This document shows positions 51,966 through 61,002 of a stretch of 64,000 nucleotides of DNA, one piece after another; position 1 is the stretch's first letter, and each line of letters opens with the position of its first letter. Source of the DNA: Streptomyces cyaneus (GTDB taxonomy: Bacteria; Actinomycetota; Actinomycetes; Streptomycetales; Streptomycetaceae); assembly GCF_004028635.1 (NCBI RefSeq), contig NZ_RQJW01000009.1:248001-312000 (forward strand). Reading direction: 5' to 3'. The notes under the pieces are model-generated. The model made no database searches. It was given only the letters and a program-made list of their open reading frames with translations, and had not been told where the DNA came from. The translations under genes and the position numbers were made by a program.

Positions 51966-52115
51966 CACCCCTGTCGGTAGCGTTCACCGCAGGCGTTGCC
52001 GGCAGCGCGGCAGTCGAAAACGTCGCGCGGCCCCACCGCCCACCCCCGTCCACATCGCGGGACCCCGCCCAAACGCATTCGCATACCCACCCCCCTCCTC
52101 CCATACGCTTGTCCC

Positions 52116-53240
52116 GTGACCCCCGTCGAGCTCTCCCGTACCGTGCTGCGCGCGGTGCGTCGTGCTGTCGATGAGGGGGAGCTGCGCGTCAGCGTGCCGG
52201 AGCGGGTCGTGGTGACCGCTCCTGGGCCCGGTGGCTGTGGTGACTACGCCACCAACATCGCCCTCCAGCTCGCCCGCCCCGCCGGAATGCCGCCGCGGGA
52301 CGTCGCCGAGATCCTGCAGGCCCACCTGCTCAGTACCGACGGCATCACCGACGGCATCACCGAGGGCATCACCGACGGCATCGGTGATGGCAGCACCGAC
52401 GGCATCGCCGACGTCGTCATCACCGGGCCCGGCTTCCTCAACATCAGCCTGGGCGGTACCGCGCCGGTCGCCCTCGTCGAGGAGATCCTGCGGCGTGGCA
52501 GCCGGTACGGGTTCGCGCACGGGCCCTCCGCGGAGTTCGTGCCGCTGTACTGTCCGCGCGAGGTGCGGGCCGTGGTCGTGATGGACGCCGTCGCTCGGAT
52601 CCTGCGGTCCCAGGGTGCCCTCGTCCGCACCCGTTGCGAGGCCGCCCCCGAGCCGCAGTGGGCCGACATCCTGGGCGTACGGGTCGACGAGCACGGCACG
52701 CAGGGCGCGCACGGTGTGCAGGGCTCGCCCGCCCCGCCCCACCTCCTCGTGCGTCCGGTGCCCGCCCCGGCCGATCCCCTCCCGCTCGGCCGCGACGCCG
52801 CCCGCTGGGCCCTGCTGCATCCCGCCGCCCACGACCGGCCCCGTCTCACCGACGACCACCTCGTCCAGCGCGAGAGCAACCCCCTCTTCCGCGTCCGCTA
52901 CGCCCACGCCCGCACCCGGGCCCTCGGCCGTAACGCCGCCGACCTCGGCTTCGCCCCCGCACCCGGGCCCGTCGAGGACGCGCACCAACTCCTCGCCGCC
53001 CTCGCCGACCACCCCCGCGTCCTGGCCCGAGCGGCAGCGCAGCGCACCCCCGACCGGGTCGCCCGGCACCTCGTCACCGTCGCCGATGCCGTTCTGCCGC
53101 TGCTGCCCGCCGTCCTTCCCCGCGGTGCGGAGAAACCCTCGGCCGCCCACCGTGCCCGGCTCGCCCTCGCCGAAGCCGCCGGGACGGTGCTGGCCGGTGG
53201 CCTGTCCCTGCTCGGCATCGACGCACCCGATCACCTCTGA
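52116..53240 (+). CDS. ArgRS-like DALR-domain protein without catalytic core
   Basis: A 374-residue protein resembling arginyl-tRNA synthetase ends. The N-terminal part (GDYATNIALQLA, VVITGPGFLNISL) matches the ArgRS additional domain and the C-terminal part (about 250-374; NPLFRVRYAHARTRALGRNAA) matches the DALR anticodon-binding domain. HIGH and KMSKS motifs are absent, so aminoacylation is not expected. This kind of gene regularly precedes lysA in streptomycetes (NrtL-type). Residues about 75-98 are an in-frame repeat (DGIT units) not expected in the fold. It lies 17 bp upstream of lysA, so it is in the same operon. Confidence 0.85.
   Translation: MTPVELSRTVLRAVRRAVDEGELRVSVPERVVVTAPGPGGCGDYATNIALQLARPAGMPPRDVAEILQAHLLSTDGITDGITEGITDGIGDGSTDGIADVVITGPGFLNISLGGTAPVALVEEILRRGSRYGFAHGPSAEFVPLYCPREVRAVVVMDAVARILRSQGALVRTRCEAAPEPQWADILGVRVDEHGTQGAHGVQGSPAPPHLLVRPVPAPADPLPLGRDAARWALLHPAAHDRPRLTDDHLVQRESNPLFRVRYAHARTRALGRNAADLGFAPAPGPVEDAHQLLAALADHPRVLARAAAQRTPDRVARHLVTVADAVLPLLPAVLPRGAEKPSAAHRARLALAEAAGTVLAGGLSLLGIDAPDHL
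52338..52409 (+). repeat. 12-bp in-frame tandem repeats (6 copies)
   Basis: Six consecutive 12-bp units related to gacggcatcacc (52338, 52350, 52362, 52374, 52386, 52398) encode DGIT-DGIT-EGIT-DGIG-DGST-DGIA inside the ArgRS-like protein. They fall in a loop between helix AEILQAHLL and strand VVITGPG. Copy number is a multiple of four codons, so changes keep the frame. Confidence 0.9.
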
Positions 53241-53257
53241 GAGAGCCCACGACAGTC

Positions 53258-54649
53258 ATGAGCCGTTCCGCCCACCCCGCCGGGCCCCGCCACGCCGACG
53301 TCCTCCCCGAGGGCCACTACTCCGCCCCGCCCACCGACCTCAACGCCCTCGACCCGAAGGTGTGGGCCCAGACCGTCGCCCGTAACGCCGAGGGCACTGT
53401 CACCGTCGGCGGCATCGACGTGAAGACCCTCGCCGAACAGCACGGCACCCCCGCCTACTTCCTCGACGAGGCCGACTTCCGCGCCCGGGCGCGGGCCTGG
53501 CGCAGCGCCTTCGGGGCCGATGCCGACGTCTTCTACGCAGGCAAGGCGTTTCTGTCCCGTGCCGTGGTGCGGTGGCTGCACGAGGAGGGGCTCAATCTGG
53601 ACGTGTGCTCCGGTGGCGAGCTCGCCACCGCCCTCTCGGCCGGCATGCCCGCCGACCGCATCGCCTTCCACGGCAACAACAAGTCCGTCGACGAAATCAC
53701 CCGGGCCATCGACGCCGGCGTAGGGCGTATCGTCCTCGACTCCTTCCAGGAGATCGTCCGCGTCGCCCACATCGCCCAGTCCCTCGGCAAGCGGCAGCGC
53801 GTCCAGATCCGTATCACCGTCGGCGTGGAAGCGCACACGCATGAGTTCATCGCCACGGCCCATGAAGACCAGAAGTTCGGTATTCCGCTTGCCGGTGGTC
53901 AGGCCGCCGAGGCCGTGCGGCGGGCCCTTCAGCTCGACGGGCTCGAGCTCATCGGGATCCACAGCCACATCGGGTCGCAGATCTTCGACATGTCCGGCTT
54001 CGAAGTCGCTGCGCACCGCGTGGTCGGCCTGCTCAAGGACATCCGCGACGAGCACGGTGTCGAGCTGCCGGAGATCGACCTCGGCGGCGGCCTCGGCATC
54101 GCCTACACGAGCGACGACGACCCCCGCGAGCCGCACGAGATCGCCAAGGCGCTGACCGAGATCGTCACCCGTGAGTGCGAGGCCGCCAAGCTGCGGACTC
54201 CTCGGATCTCCGTCGAGCCCGGGCGCGCCATCGTCGGGCCGACCGCCTTCACGCTCTACGAGGTCGGCACCATCAAGCCCCTCGACGGGCTGCGGACGTA
54301 CGTCTCCGTCGACGGCGGCATGTCGGACAACATCCGTACGGCGCTGTACGACGCCGAGTACAGCGTGGCCCTCGTGTCCCGCACGAGCGACGCCGAGCCC
54401 ATGCTGGCCCGCGTCGTCGGCAAGCACTGCGAGAGCGGGGACATCGTCGTGAAGGACGCGTTCCTGCCCGCCGACCTGGCACCGGGTGACCTCATCGCCG
54501 TACCGGCGACGGGTGCCTACTGCCGGTCCATGGCCAGCAACTACAACCACGTGCTGCGGCCGCCCGTCGTCGCCGTGAACGACGGCGAGGCCCGGGTGAT
54601 CGTCCGCCGTGAGACGGAGGAGGACCTCCTGCGTCTCGACGTCGGATAA
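53258..54649 (+). CDS. lysA: diaminopimelate decarboxylase
   Basis: A 463-residue PLP enzyme converting meso-diaminopimelate to L-lysine, the last step of lysine biosynthesis. The PLP lysine is K96 in FYAGKAFLS. Other motifs are CSGGELATAL, HSHIGSQIFD, the glycine-rich phosphate loop DLGGGLGIAY, EPGRAIVGPT and SVDGGMSDN. The ~45-residue N-terminal extension is typical for actinobacteria. It follows the ArgRS-like gene by 17 bp and is closed by a strong hairpin terminator. Confidence 0.97.
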   Translation: MSRSAHPAGPRHADVLPEGHYSAPPTDLNALDPKVWAQTVARNAEGTVTVGGIDVKTLAEQHGTPAYFLDEADFRARARAWRSAFGADADVFYAGKAFLSRAVVRWLHEEGLNLDVCSGGELATALSAGMPADRIAFHGNNKSVDEITRAIDAGVGRIVLDSFQEIVRVAHIAQSLGKRQRVQIRITVGVEAHTHEFIATAHEDQKFGIPLAGGQAAEAVRRALQLDGLELIGIHSHIGSQIFDMSGFEVAAHRVVGLLKDIRDEHGVELPEIDLGGGLGIAYTSDDDPREPHEIAKALTEIVTRECEAAKLRTPRISVEPGRAIVGPTAFTLYEVGTIKPLDGLRTYVSVDGGMSDNIRTALYDAEYSVALVSRTSDAEPMLARVVGKHCESGDIVVKDAFLPADLAPGDLIAVPATGAYCRSMASNYNHVLRPPVVAVNDGEARVIVRRETEEDLLRLDVG

Positions 54650-54664
54650 CCCCGAAAAGAACCC

Positions 54665-54693
54665 GGGGCGGAAGATCTCCTGTCTTCCGCCCC
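54665..54693 (+). terminator. lysA terminator hairpin
   Basis: A perfect 11-bp stem ggggcggaaga / tcttccgcccc with a 7-base loop, starting 16 bp after the lysA stop. It separates lysA from the hom-thrC operon. Confidence 0.85.
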
Positions 54694-54711
54694 CGTACAA
54701 ATGAAATAGAT

Positions 54712-54760
54712 GTCTCACAATCCGGACCAGGGGCAGAAACTCCCGTCCGGTGAGTGAGAC
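54712..54760 (+). promoter_or_regulatory. leader hairpin upstream of hom
   Basis: A two-part hairpin between the lysA terminator and hom. The outer stem is gtctcac (54712-54718)/gtgagac (54754-54760), the inner stem ccggac/gtccgg, separated by a symmetric aat/tga internal loop, around a 17-base purine-rich loop. It could be an operator, an attenuator or a 5' UTR structure controlling the threonine genes. A GTG in its 3' arm (54750) opens an in-frame 16-codon extension of hom. Confidence 0.5.
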
Positions 54761-54797
54761 TGGTGCAACCGTAGACGGTAAGAGGAAACGAGGTCGG

Positions 54798-56090
54798 ATG
54801 ATGCGTACGCGTCCGCTGAAGGTGGCGCTGCTGGGCTGTGGGGTTGTCGGCTCAGAGGTGGCGCGCATCATGACGACGCACGCCGACGACCTCGCGGCCA
54901 GGATCGGGGCGCCCGTGGAGCTCGCGGGGGTGGCCGTACGGCGGCCCTCCAAGGTCCGTGAGGGCATCGACCCCGCGCTCGTCACCACCGACGCCACCGC
55001 CCTCGTCAAACGCGGCGACATCGATGTGGTGGTCGAGGTCATCGGGGGCATCGAGCCCGCCCGCGCCCTCATCACCACCGCCTTCGAGCACGGCGCGTCG
55101 GTCGTCTCGGCCAACAAGGCGCTGCTCGCCCAGGACGGCGCCGCCCTGCACGCCGCCGCCGAGCAGCACGGCCGTGACCTCTACTACGAGGCCGCCGTCG
55201 CCGGTGCCATCCCGCTGATCCGGCCGCTGCGCGAGTCCCTCGCCGGCGACAAGGTCAACCGGGTGCTCGGCATCGTCAACGGCACGACGAACTTCATCCT
55301 CGACAAGATGGACTCGACCGGCGCCGGCTACCAGGAGGCCCTCGACGAGGCCACCGCCCTGGGGTATGCGGAAGCCGACCCCACCGCCGACGTCGAGGGC
55401 TTCGACGCCGCCGCCAAGGCCGCCATCCTCGCCGGAATCGCGTTCCACACGCGCGTGCGCCTCGACGACGTCTACCGCGAGGGCATGACCGAGGTGACGG
55501 CGGCCGACTTCGCCTCGGCCAAGGAGATGGGCTGCACCATCAAGCTGCTCGCCATCTGCGAGCGGGCCGAGGACGGGGCCTCCGTCACCGCGCGCGTGCA
55601 CCCCGCCATGATCCCGCTGACCCACCCGCTCGCCTCCGTGCGCGGCGCCTACAACGCCGTGTTCGTCGAGTCCGACGCCTCCGGGCAGCTCATGTTCTAC
55701 GGCCCCGGCGCGGGCGGCTCCCCGACCGCGTCCGCCGTGCTCGGCGACCTCGTCGCCGTCTGCCGCAACCGGCTCAGCGGGGCAACGGGGCCCGGCGAGT
55801 CGGCATACGCCGCACTGCCCGTGTCGGGCATGGGCGACGTCGTCACGCGCTACCACATCAGCCTTGATGTGGCGGACAAACCGGGTGTTCTCGCCCAGGT
55901 GGCGACCGTGTTCGCCGAGCACGGAGTCTCGATCGATACGGTTCGCCAGCAGGGCAAGGACGGCGAGGCCTCCCTCGTCGTCGTCACCCACCGTGCGTCC
56001 GACGCGGCCCTCGGCGGGACCGTGGAGGCGCTGCGCAAGCTCGACACCGTGCGGGGTGTCGCCAGCATCATGCGGGTTGAAGGAGAGTAA
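54798..56090 (+). CDS. hom: homoserine dehydrogenase
   Basis: A 430-residue enzyme reducing aspartate semialdehyde to homoserine, the branch point to threonine and methionine. NAD(P)-binding motif LLGCGVVGSEV near the N-terminus; SANKALLAQDG; catalytic-domain stretch IVNGTTNFILDKM; a C-terminal ACT domain (about 355-430; ISLDVADKPGVLAQVATVF), the usual site of feedback by threonine. Adjacent ATGs at 54798 and 54801 both follow GAGG. thrC starts 6 bp after the stop. Confidence 0.97.
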   Translation: MMRTRPLKVALLGCGVVGSEVARIMTTHADDLAARIGAPVELAGVAVRRPSKVREGIDPALVTTDATALVKRGDIDVVVEVIGGIEPARALITTAFEHGASVVSANKALLAQDGAALHAAAEQHGRDLYYEAAVAGAIPLIRPLRESLAGDKVNRVLGIVNGTTNFILDKMDSTGAGYQEALDEATALGYAEADPTADVEGFDAAAKAAILAGIAFHTRVRLDDVYREGMTEVTAADFASAKEMGCTIKLLAICERAEDGASVTARVHPAMIPLTHPLASVRGAYNAVFVESDASGQLMFYGPGAGGSPTASAVLGDLVAVCRNRLSGATGPGESAYAALPVSGMGDVVTRYHISLDVADKPGVLAQVATVFAEHGVSIDTVRQQGKDGEASLVVVTHRASDAALGGTVEALRKLDTVRGVASIMRVEGE

Positions 56091-56096
56091 CCAGCA

Positions 56097-57155
56097 ATGA
56101 CCCACCAGTGGCGCGGAATCATCGAGGAGTACCGGGACCGGCTGCCCGTCTCCGACACCACGCCGGTCGTGACGCTCCGCGAGGGCGGCACGCCCCTCGT
56201 GCCCGCGCAGGTGCTCTCCGAGCGCACGGGCTGCGAGGTCCACCTCAAGGTGGAAGGCGCCAACCCGACCGGGTCCTTCAAGGACCGCGGCATGACCATG
56301 GCCATCAGCAAGGCCAAGGAGGAGGGGGCCAAGGCTGTTATTTGTGCCTCCACCGGCAACACCTCCGCCTCGGCTGCCGCCTACGCCGTGCGCGCGGGCA
56401 TGGTTTCGGCCGTTCTCGTTCCGCAGGGCAAGATCGCGCTCGGCAAGATGGGCCAGGCCCTCGTGCACGGCGCGAAGATCCTCCAGGTCGACGGCAACTT
56501 CGACGACTGCCTCACGCTCGCGCGCGACCTGAGCGACAACTACCCCGTGGCACTGGTCAATTCGGTCAACCCGGTGCGTATCGAGGGGCAGAAGACGGCC
56601 GCCTTCGAGATCGTGGACATGCTGGGCGACGCCCCGGACATCCACGTCCTGCCGGTGGGCAACGCGGGCAACATCACCGCGTACTGGAAGGGCTACACGG
56701 AGTACGCCGCCGACGGTGTCGCGAAGCAGACCCCGCGCATGTGGGGCTTCCAGGCCTCCGGCTCCGCGCCCATCGTGCGCGGCGAGGTCGTCAAGGACCC
56801 GTCGACCATCGCCACCGCCATCCGCATCGGCAACCCGGCCTCGTGGCAGTACGCGCTGGCCGCGCGGGACGAGTCGGGCGGCTTCATCGACGAGGTGACG
56901 GACCGTGAAATCCTGCGCGCCTACCGGCTGTTGGCCGCGCAGGAGGGCGTCTTCGTGGAGCCCGCCTCCGCCGCGTCCGTCGCCGGTCTGCTGAAGGCCG
57001 CCGAGCAGGGCAAGGTCGACCCGGGCCAGACGATCGTGTGCACCGTCACCGGCAACGGCCTGAAGGACCCCGACTGGGCTGTCGCCGGCGCCCCGCAGCC
57101 CGTCACCGTCCCGGTCGACGCGGCGACGGCGGCCGAGCGGCTCGGACTGGCGTAG
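56097..57155 (+). CDS. thrC: threonine synthase
   Basis: A 352-residue PLP enzyme converting O-phosphohomoserine to threonine. PLP Lys62 is in NPTGSFKDRG; CASTGNTSASAAAYA and the phosphate-binding VGNAGNITAYWKGY follow, and TVTGNGLKDPD is near the end. It lies 6 bp after hom with GAAGGAGAG ahead of the ATG, so the two are one operon. Confidence 0.97.
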   Translation: MTHQWRGIIEEYRDRLPVSDTTPVVTLREGGTPLVPAQVLSERTGCEVHLKVEGANPTGSFKDRGMTMAISKAKEEGAKAVICASTGNTSASAAAYAVRAGMVSAVLVPQGKIALGKMGQALVHGAKILQVDGNFDDCLTLARDLSDNYPVALVNSVNPVRIEGQKTAAFEIVDMLGDAPDIHVLPVGNAGNITAYWKGYTEYAADGVAKQTPRMWGFQASGSAPIVRGEVVKDPSTIATAIRIGNPASWQYALAARDESGGFIDEVTDREILRAYRLLAAQEGVFVEPASAASVAGLLKAAEQGKVDPGQTIVCTVTGNGLKDPDWAVAGAPQPVTVPVDAATAAERLGLA

Positions 57156-57495
57156 CAATGGCGTAAGCGGGGCCACGCCCCGTCGTAGGGCGCCACACCC
57201 CGTCGTACGGGGCTCGTGTACGCGAGTAAGAGGGCGCTTACCTGGGGAACTTCCCTACAGTGGGTGCACAGGGGGCATACGACACGCATCGTGCGCCTCC
57301 TGTGCGCCCTATGTCGCCACAGAACCTACCTTCGATAGGCTGTACCGAACCCGCCCGCCGCATATGCCTCCGCATGGGGCGCGGTGCCGCGCCGTCTCCG
57401 CGGCCCGGAAGCGGCCCCAGGGGTCTTCGTACGTCATCGAATGTCGTCATCGAATGTCTTCGACAATCACGCAGCTCAAGGAGAGTCATCGAGCG
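57156..57495. other. thrC-thrB intergenic region
   Basis: About 340 bp without a gene. It begins with two related GC blocks (ccacgccccgtcgtagggcg and ccacaccccgtcgtacgggg) that can form hairpins and may terminate hom-thrC transcription. Further on is gtaag-agggcg-cttac (about 57226-57241). The thrB promoter is probably in the right half, but I see no clear hexamers. The spacing suggests that thrB has its own promoter. Confidence 0.45.
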
Positions 57496-58425
57496 ATGGC
57501 CGGTCCAGCCTTCCGCGCCGCCGCCGTCCGGGTGCGCGTCCCCGCCACCAGCGCCAACCTCGGCCCGGGCTTCGACGCCCTCGGCCTGTCGCTGGGGCTC
57601 TACGACGACGTCGTCGTCCGGGTGGCCGACTCCGGGCTGCACATCGACATCGCGGGTGAGGGCAGCGAGACGCTGCCGCGTGACGAAAAGCACCTTCTCG
57701 TACGGTCCCTGCGCACCGCCTTCGATCTGCTGGGCGGCCAGCCGCGCGGCCTGGAGATCGTCTGCGCCAACCGCATTCCGCACGGCCGGGGCCTCGGCTC
57801 CTCCTCGGCCGCCATCTGCGCCGGCATCGTCGCCGCGCGCGCCGTGACCATAGGCGGCGAGGCCAAGCTCGACGACACCGCCCTCCTGGAGCTGGCCACC
57901 GAGATCGAGGGCCACCCCGACAATGTGGCGGCCTGTCTGCTCGGCGGCTTCACCCTCTCCTGGATGGAGGGCGGCGCCGCTCGGGCGATCAGGATGGATC
58001 CCGCCGATTCCATCGTTCCGGTGGTTTTCGTGCCCGGAAAGCCGGTCCTCACCGAGACCGCGCGCGGTCTGCTCCCGCGCACCGTGCCGCACGTCGACGC
58101 CGCCACCAACGCGGGCCGAGCGGCCCTGCTCGTCGAGGCCCTGACCAGGCGCCCCGAGCTGCTGCTGCCCGCCACCGAGGACCGTCTCCATCAGGAATAC
58201 CGCGCGCCCGCGATGCCGGAGAGCGCGGCGCTGGTGGAGCGGCTGCGGGCCGACGGAGTCCCGGCAGTCATCTCCGGCGCGGGCCCCACCGTTCTGGCGT
58301 TGGTCGATGCCGACAACGCCGACAAGGTCGCCCATCTGGCAGGCGACGGCTGGGCCGCGAACCGGCTCGAACTGGATGCCCAGGGAGCGAGCGTGCTGCC
58401 GCTCGCGGCTCCCAGTGACATTTAA
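57496..58425 (+). CDS. thrB: homoserine kinase
   Basis: A 309-residue GHMP kinase phosphorylating homoserine, supplying the substrate of ThrC. Motif 1 is VPATSANLGPGFDALG; the ATP loop is IPHGRGLGSSSAAI; motif 3 is PAVISGAGPTVLAL. The ATG at 57496 has GGAGA upstream. An upstream in-frame extension exists but has no family similarity. Confidence 0.97.
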   Translation: MAGPAFRAAAVRVRVPATSANLGPGFDALGLSLGLYDDVVVRVADSGLHIDIAGEGSETLPRDEKHLLVRSLRTAFDLLGGQPRGLEIVCANRIPHGRGLGSSSAAICAGIVAARAVTIGGEAKLDDTALLELATEIEGHPDNVAACLLGGFTLSWMEGGAARAIRMDPADSIVPVVFVPGKPVLTETARGLLPRTVPHVDAATNAGRAALLVEALTRRPELLLPATEDRLHQEYRAPAMPESAALVERLRADGVPAVISGAGPTVLALVDADNADKVAHLAGDGWAANRLELDAQGASVLPLAAPSDI

Positions 58426-58836
58426 AAGCCGGCGGTTGCCGGATTTCGAGAGGGGGAATGTTTGTTGGATCCGGTAGTGTTAACCTCAAGTCTGCACCCG
58501 ACCCCACCATGGCGAGGTGCTTCGTGTCCCCGTCCGGGACAGACATTCTTCCGGGAGCCTCCCAAGCCGCACTGTGTTTCGTACGACGTACGCGAGCAGT
58601 ACCTCGTACGCGGGCACTGAGCGACTTGCCGGGCACGCTCCGGAACCGGCGCGACCGAGCCGCGTGACACAGACACTGAGTGCCACGGCTCTGGGAAGCG
58701 TCATCACCAGATATTTCCTCCGCCGCTTCGGCGGAACACCGCCCCGGCACGGTCCACACACCAAGGACCGAAGCCGGACAGCACAACCGGTCGCCGAGCC
58801 AGACAGGCCGACGTCCGCTCCAGGGAAGGACCCTTC
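58426..58836. other. long leader region of rho
   Basis: About 410 bp between thrB and rho without a convincing gene. It holds gtgttaacctcaagtctgca (58477-58496), a segment I associate with rho upstream regions of actinomycetes, and a GGGAAT (58454-58459) upstream of GTT (58479) that loosely resembles a SigR-type promoter, though the spacing is too long. A long untranslated leader would fit Rho autoregulation. Confidence 0.45.
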
Positions 58837-60870
58837 GTGAGCGACACCACCGATCTGATGGGCGCACGTGTCGAGGAGACCGCTGCCGCGCCCGCCACGG
58901 ACGCCTCCGCGCCTGCCAGCGGTGCCGGCTCCCGGCGGCGCCGCGGTACCGGCCTCGAGGGCATGGTGCTGGCCGAGCTGCAGCAGGTCGCCTCGGGCCT
59001 CGGTATCAGGGGCACGGCGCGTATGCGCAAGAGCCAGCTGATCGAGGTCATCAAGGAGGCGCAGGCCGGGGGAGGTGCTGCGGCTCCCAAGGCGGACGCC
59101 GCCACCGAGACCAAGCCCAAGCGCCGCGCCACCTCCAAGGCTCGTACCGGCGAAGCCGCCGAGAAGAAGGCGGAGAAGGCGGCTGAGGCCCCCGCCGAGA
59201 AGGCCGTGGCCCAGCAGCAGATCGAGATTCCCGGCCAGCCGGCCGGGGGCCCCTCCCGCGCGAGCGACGCCGAGCGTGGGGGAGACGACGCCCCGGCCGA
59301 GCGCCGCCGTCGCCGCGCCACCGCCGACGCCGGTGCACCCGCGGCCGCGCCCGAGACGATCGCGGCCGAGCCGAAGGCCGAGACGCCCGCGCAGTCCCAG
59401 GCCCAGCAGGGCGACGCCAAGGGCGACGCCGGTGAGGGCGAGGGCCGCCGTCGCGACCGCCGTGAGCGCGGCCGTGACCGTGACCGCGGTGACCGCGGTG
59501 ACCGTCGCAAGGGCGACGACCAGCAGGGCGGCGGCCGTCAGGACCGCCAGCAGGGCCAGCAGCAGGGCGGCGGTCGTCAGGACCGCCAGGACCGTCAGCG
59601 CGACAACGGCCCGCAGGACGACGACGACTTCGAGGGTGGCCGCCGTGGCCGTCGCGGGCGTTACCGCGACCGCCGTGGCCGTCGTGGCCGCGACGAGATG
59701 GGCGGCGCGGAGCCGCAGATCAACGAGGACGACGTCCTGATCCCCGTCGCGGGCATCCTGGACATCCTCGACAACTACGCCTTCATCCGTACGTCGGGCT
59801 ACCTGCCGGGCCCGAACGACGTGTACGTCTCCCTCGCCCAGGTCCGCAAGAACGGCCTGCGCAAGGGCGACCACGTCACCGGCGCGGTCCGTCAGCCCAA
59901 GGAAGGCGAGCGGCGCGAGAAGTTCAACGCGCTGGTCCGCCTGGACTCCGTCAACGGCATGGCGCCCGAACACGGCCGTGGCCGCCCGGAGTTCAACAAG
60001 CTGACCCCGCTGTACCCGCAGGACCGGCTCCGCCTGGAGACCGACCCGGGCGTGCTGACCACCCGCATCATCGACCTCGTGTCGCCGATCGGTAAGGGCC
60101 AGCGCGGTCTGATCGTGGCCCCGCCGAAGACCGGTAAGACCATGATCATGCAGGCGATCGCCAACGCGATCACGCACAACAACCCCGAGTGCCACCTGAT
60201 GGTCGTCCTCGTCGACGAGCGTCCGGAAGAGGTCACCGACATGCAGCGGTCGGTCAAGGGCGAGGTCATCTCCTCGACCTTCGACCGCCCGGCCGAGGAC
60301 CACACGACGGTCGCGGAGCTCGCCATCGAGCGTGCGAAGCGGCTCGTCGAGCTGGGCCACGACGTGGTGGTCCTGCTGGACTCCATCACGCGTCTGGGCC
60401 GTGCCTACAACCTCGCCGCCCCCGCCTCCGGCCGCATCCTGTCCGGTGGTGTCGACTCGACCGCGCTGTACCCGCCGAAGCGCTTCTTCGGTGCCGCGCG
60501 CAACATCGAGGACGGTGGCTCGCTCACCATCCTGGCGACGGCCCTTGTCGACACCGGGTCCCGCATGGACGAGGTGATCTTCGAGGAGTTCAAGGGCACC
60601 GGCAACATGGAGCTCAAGCTCGACCGGAAGCTCGCCGACAAGCGCATCTTCCCGGCGGTGGACGTGGACGCGTCCGGCACCCGTAAGGAAGAGATCCTGC
60701 TCGGCAACGAAGAGCTGGCGGTCGTATGGAAGCTGCGCCGGGTGCTGCACGCGCTCGACCAGCAGCAGGCGATCGAGCTGCTCCTCGACAAGATGAAGCA
60801 GACCAAGTCGAACGTCGAGTTCCTGATGCAGATCCAGAAGACGACGCCGACGCCCGGCAACGGCGACTGA
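58837..60870 (+). CDS. rho: transcription termination factor Rho with large N-terminal insertion
   Basis: A 677-residue hexameric RNA helicase terminating transcription, much longer than the ~420-residue E. coli protein. An N-terminal helical domain (about 25-75; GTGLEGMVLAELQQVASGLG) is followed by about 200 residues of charged, Ala/Glu/Lys then Arg/Gly/Asp/Gln-rich sequence with GDRGDRGDR and QDRQ repeats. The conserved core comes after: the RNA-binding cold-shock-like domain (YVSLAQVRKNGLRKGDH), Walker A APPKTGKT near 427, Walker B VVVLLDSITRLGRAYN and secondary-site residues SGGVDSTALYPPKRFFGAARN. The insertion is typical of high-GC actinobacteria and adds RNA affinity. GTG start with GGAAGGA ahead. 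Confidence 0.96.
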   Translation: MSDTTDLMGARVEETAAAPATDASAPASGAGSRRRRGTGLEGMVLAELQQVASGLGIRGTARMRKSQLIEVIKEAQAGGGAAAPKADAATETKPKRRATSKARTGEAAEKKAEKAAEAPAEKAVAQQQIEIPGQPAGGPSRASDAERGGDDAPAERRRRRATADAGAPAAAPETIAAEPKAETPAQSQAQQGDAKGDAGEGEGRRRDRRERGRDRDRGDRGDRRKGDDQQGGGRQDRQQGQQQGGGRQDRQDRQRDNGPQDDDDFEGGRRGRRGRYRDRRGRRGRDEMGGAEPQINEDDVLIPVAGILDILDNYAFIRTSGYLPGPNDVYVSLAQVRKNGLRKGDHVTGAVRQPKEGERREKFNALVRLDSVNGMAPEHGRGRPEFNKLTPLYPQDRLRLETDPGVLTTRIIDLVSPIGKGQRGLIVAPPKTGKTMIMQAIANAITHNNPECHLMVVLVDERPEEVTDMQRSVKGEVISSTFDRPAEDHTTVAELAIERAKRLVELGHDVVVLLDSITRLGRAYNLAAPASGRILSGGVDSTALYPPKRFFGAARNIEDGGSLTILATALVDTGSRMDEVIFEEFKGTGNMELKLDRKLADKRIFPAVDVDASGTRKEEILLGNEELAVVWKLRRVLHALDQQQAIELLLDKMKQTKSNVEFLMQIQKTTPTPGNGD

Positions 60871-60898
60871 GCACCAGCGCTCCCAGAAGGTCCCTGAA

Positions 60899-60937
60899 GG
60901 CCGCTCCCCGTCAAACAGTGACGGGGAGCGGCCTTTT
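60899..60937 (+). terminator. rho intrinsic terminator
   Basis: A perfect 15-bp stem ggccgctccccgtca / tgacggggagcggcc with a 5-base loop and a TTTT tract, 29 bp after the rho stop. Confidence 0.95.
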
Positions 60938-61002
60938 GGCGCTGATAGGGACGGGCGTGTACGTGCGCCCCTTCCTACTCTTGTGTCTCTGGGGGGACCT
61001 TC

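Noticed and set aside
54750..54797. A longer hom start at the GTG at 54750
   Set aside because: The added residues are not conserved-looking and lie in the leader hairpin; GAGG directly precedes the ATG pair at 54798/54801, which gives the normal Rossmann N-terminus.
58454..58481. SigR-type promoter for rho (GGGAAT...GTT)
   Set aside because: The spacing between the elements is 19 bp, longer than the SigR consensus I know; kept only as a remark in the leader description.
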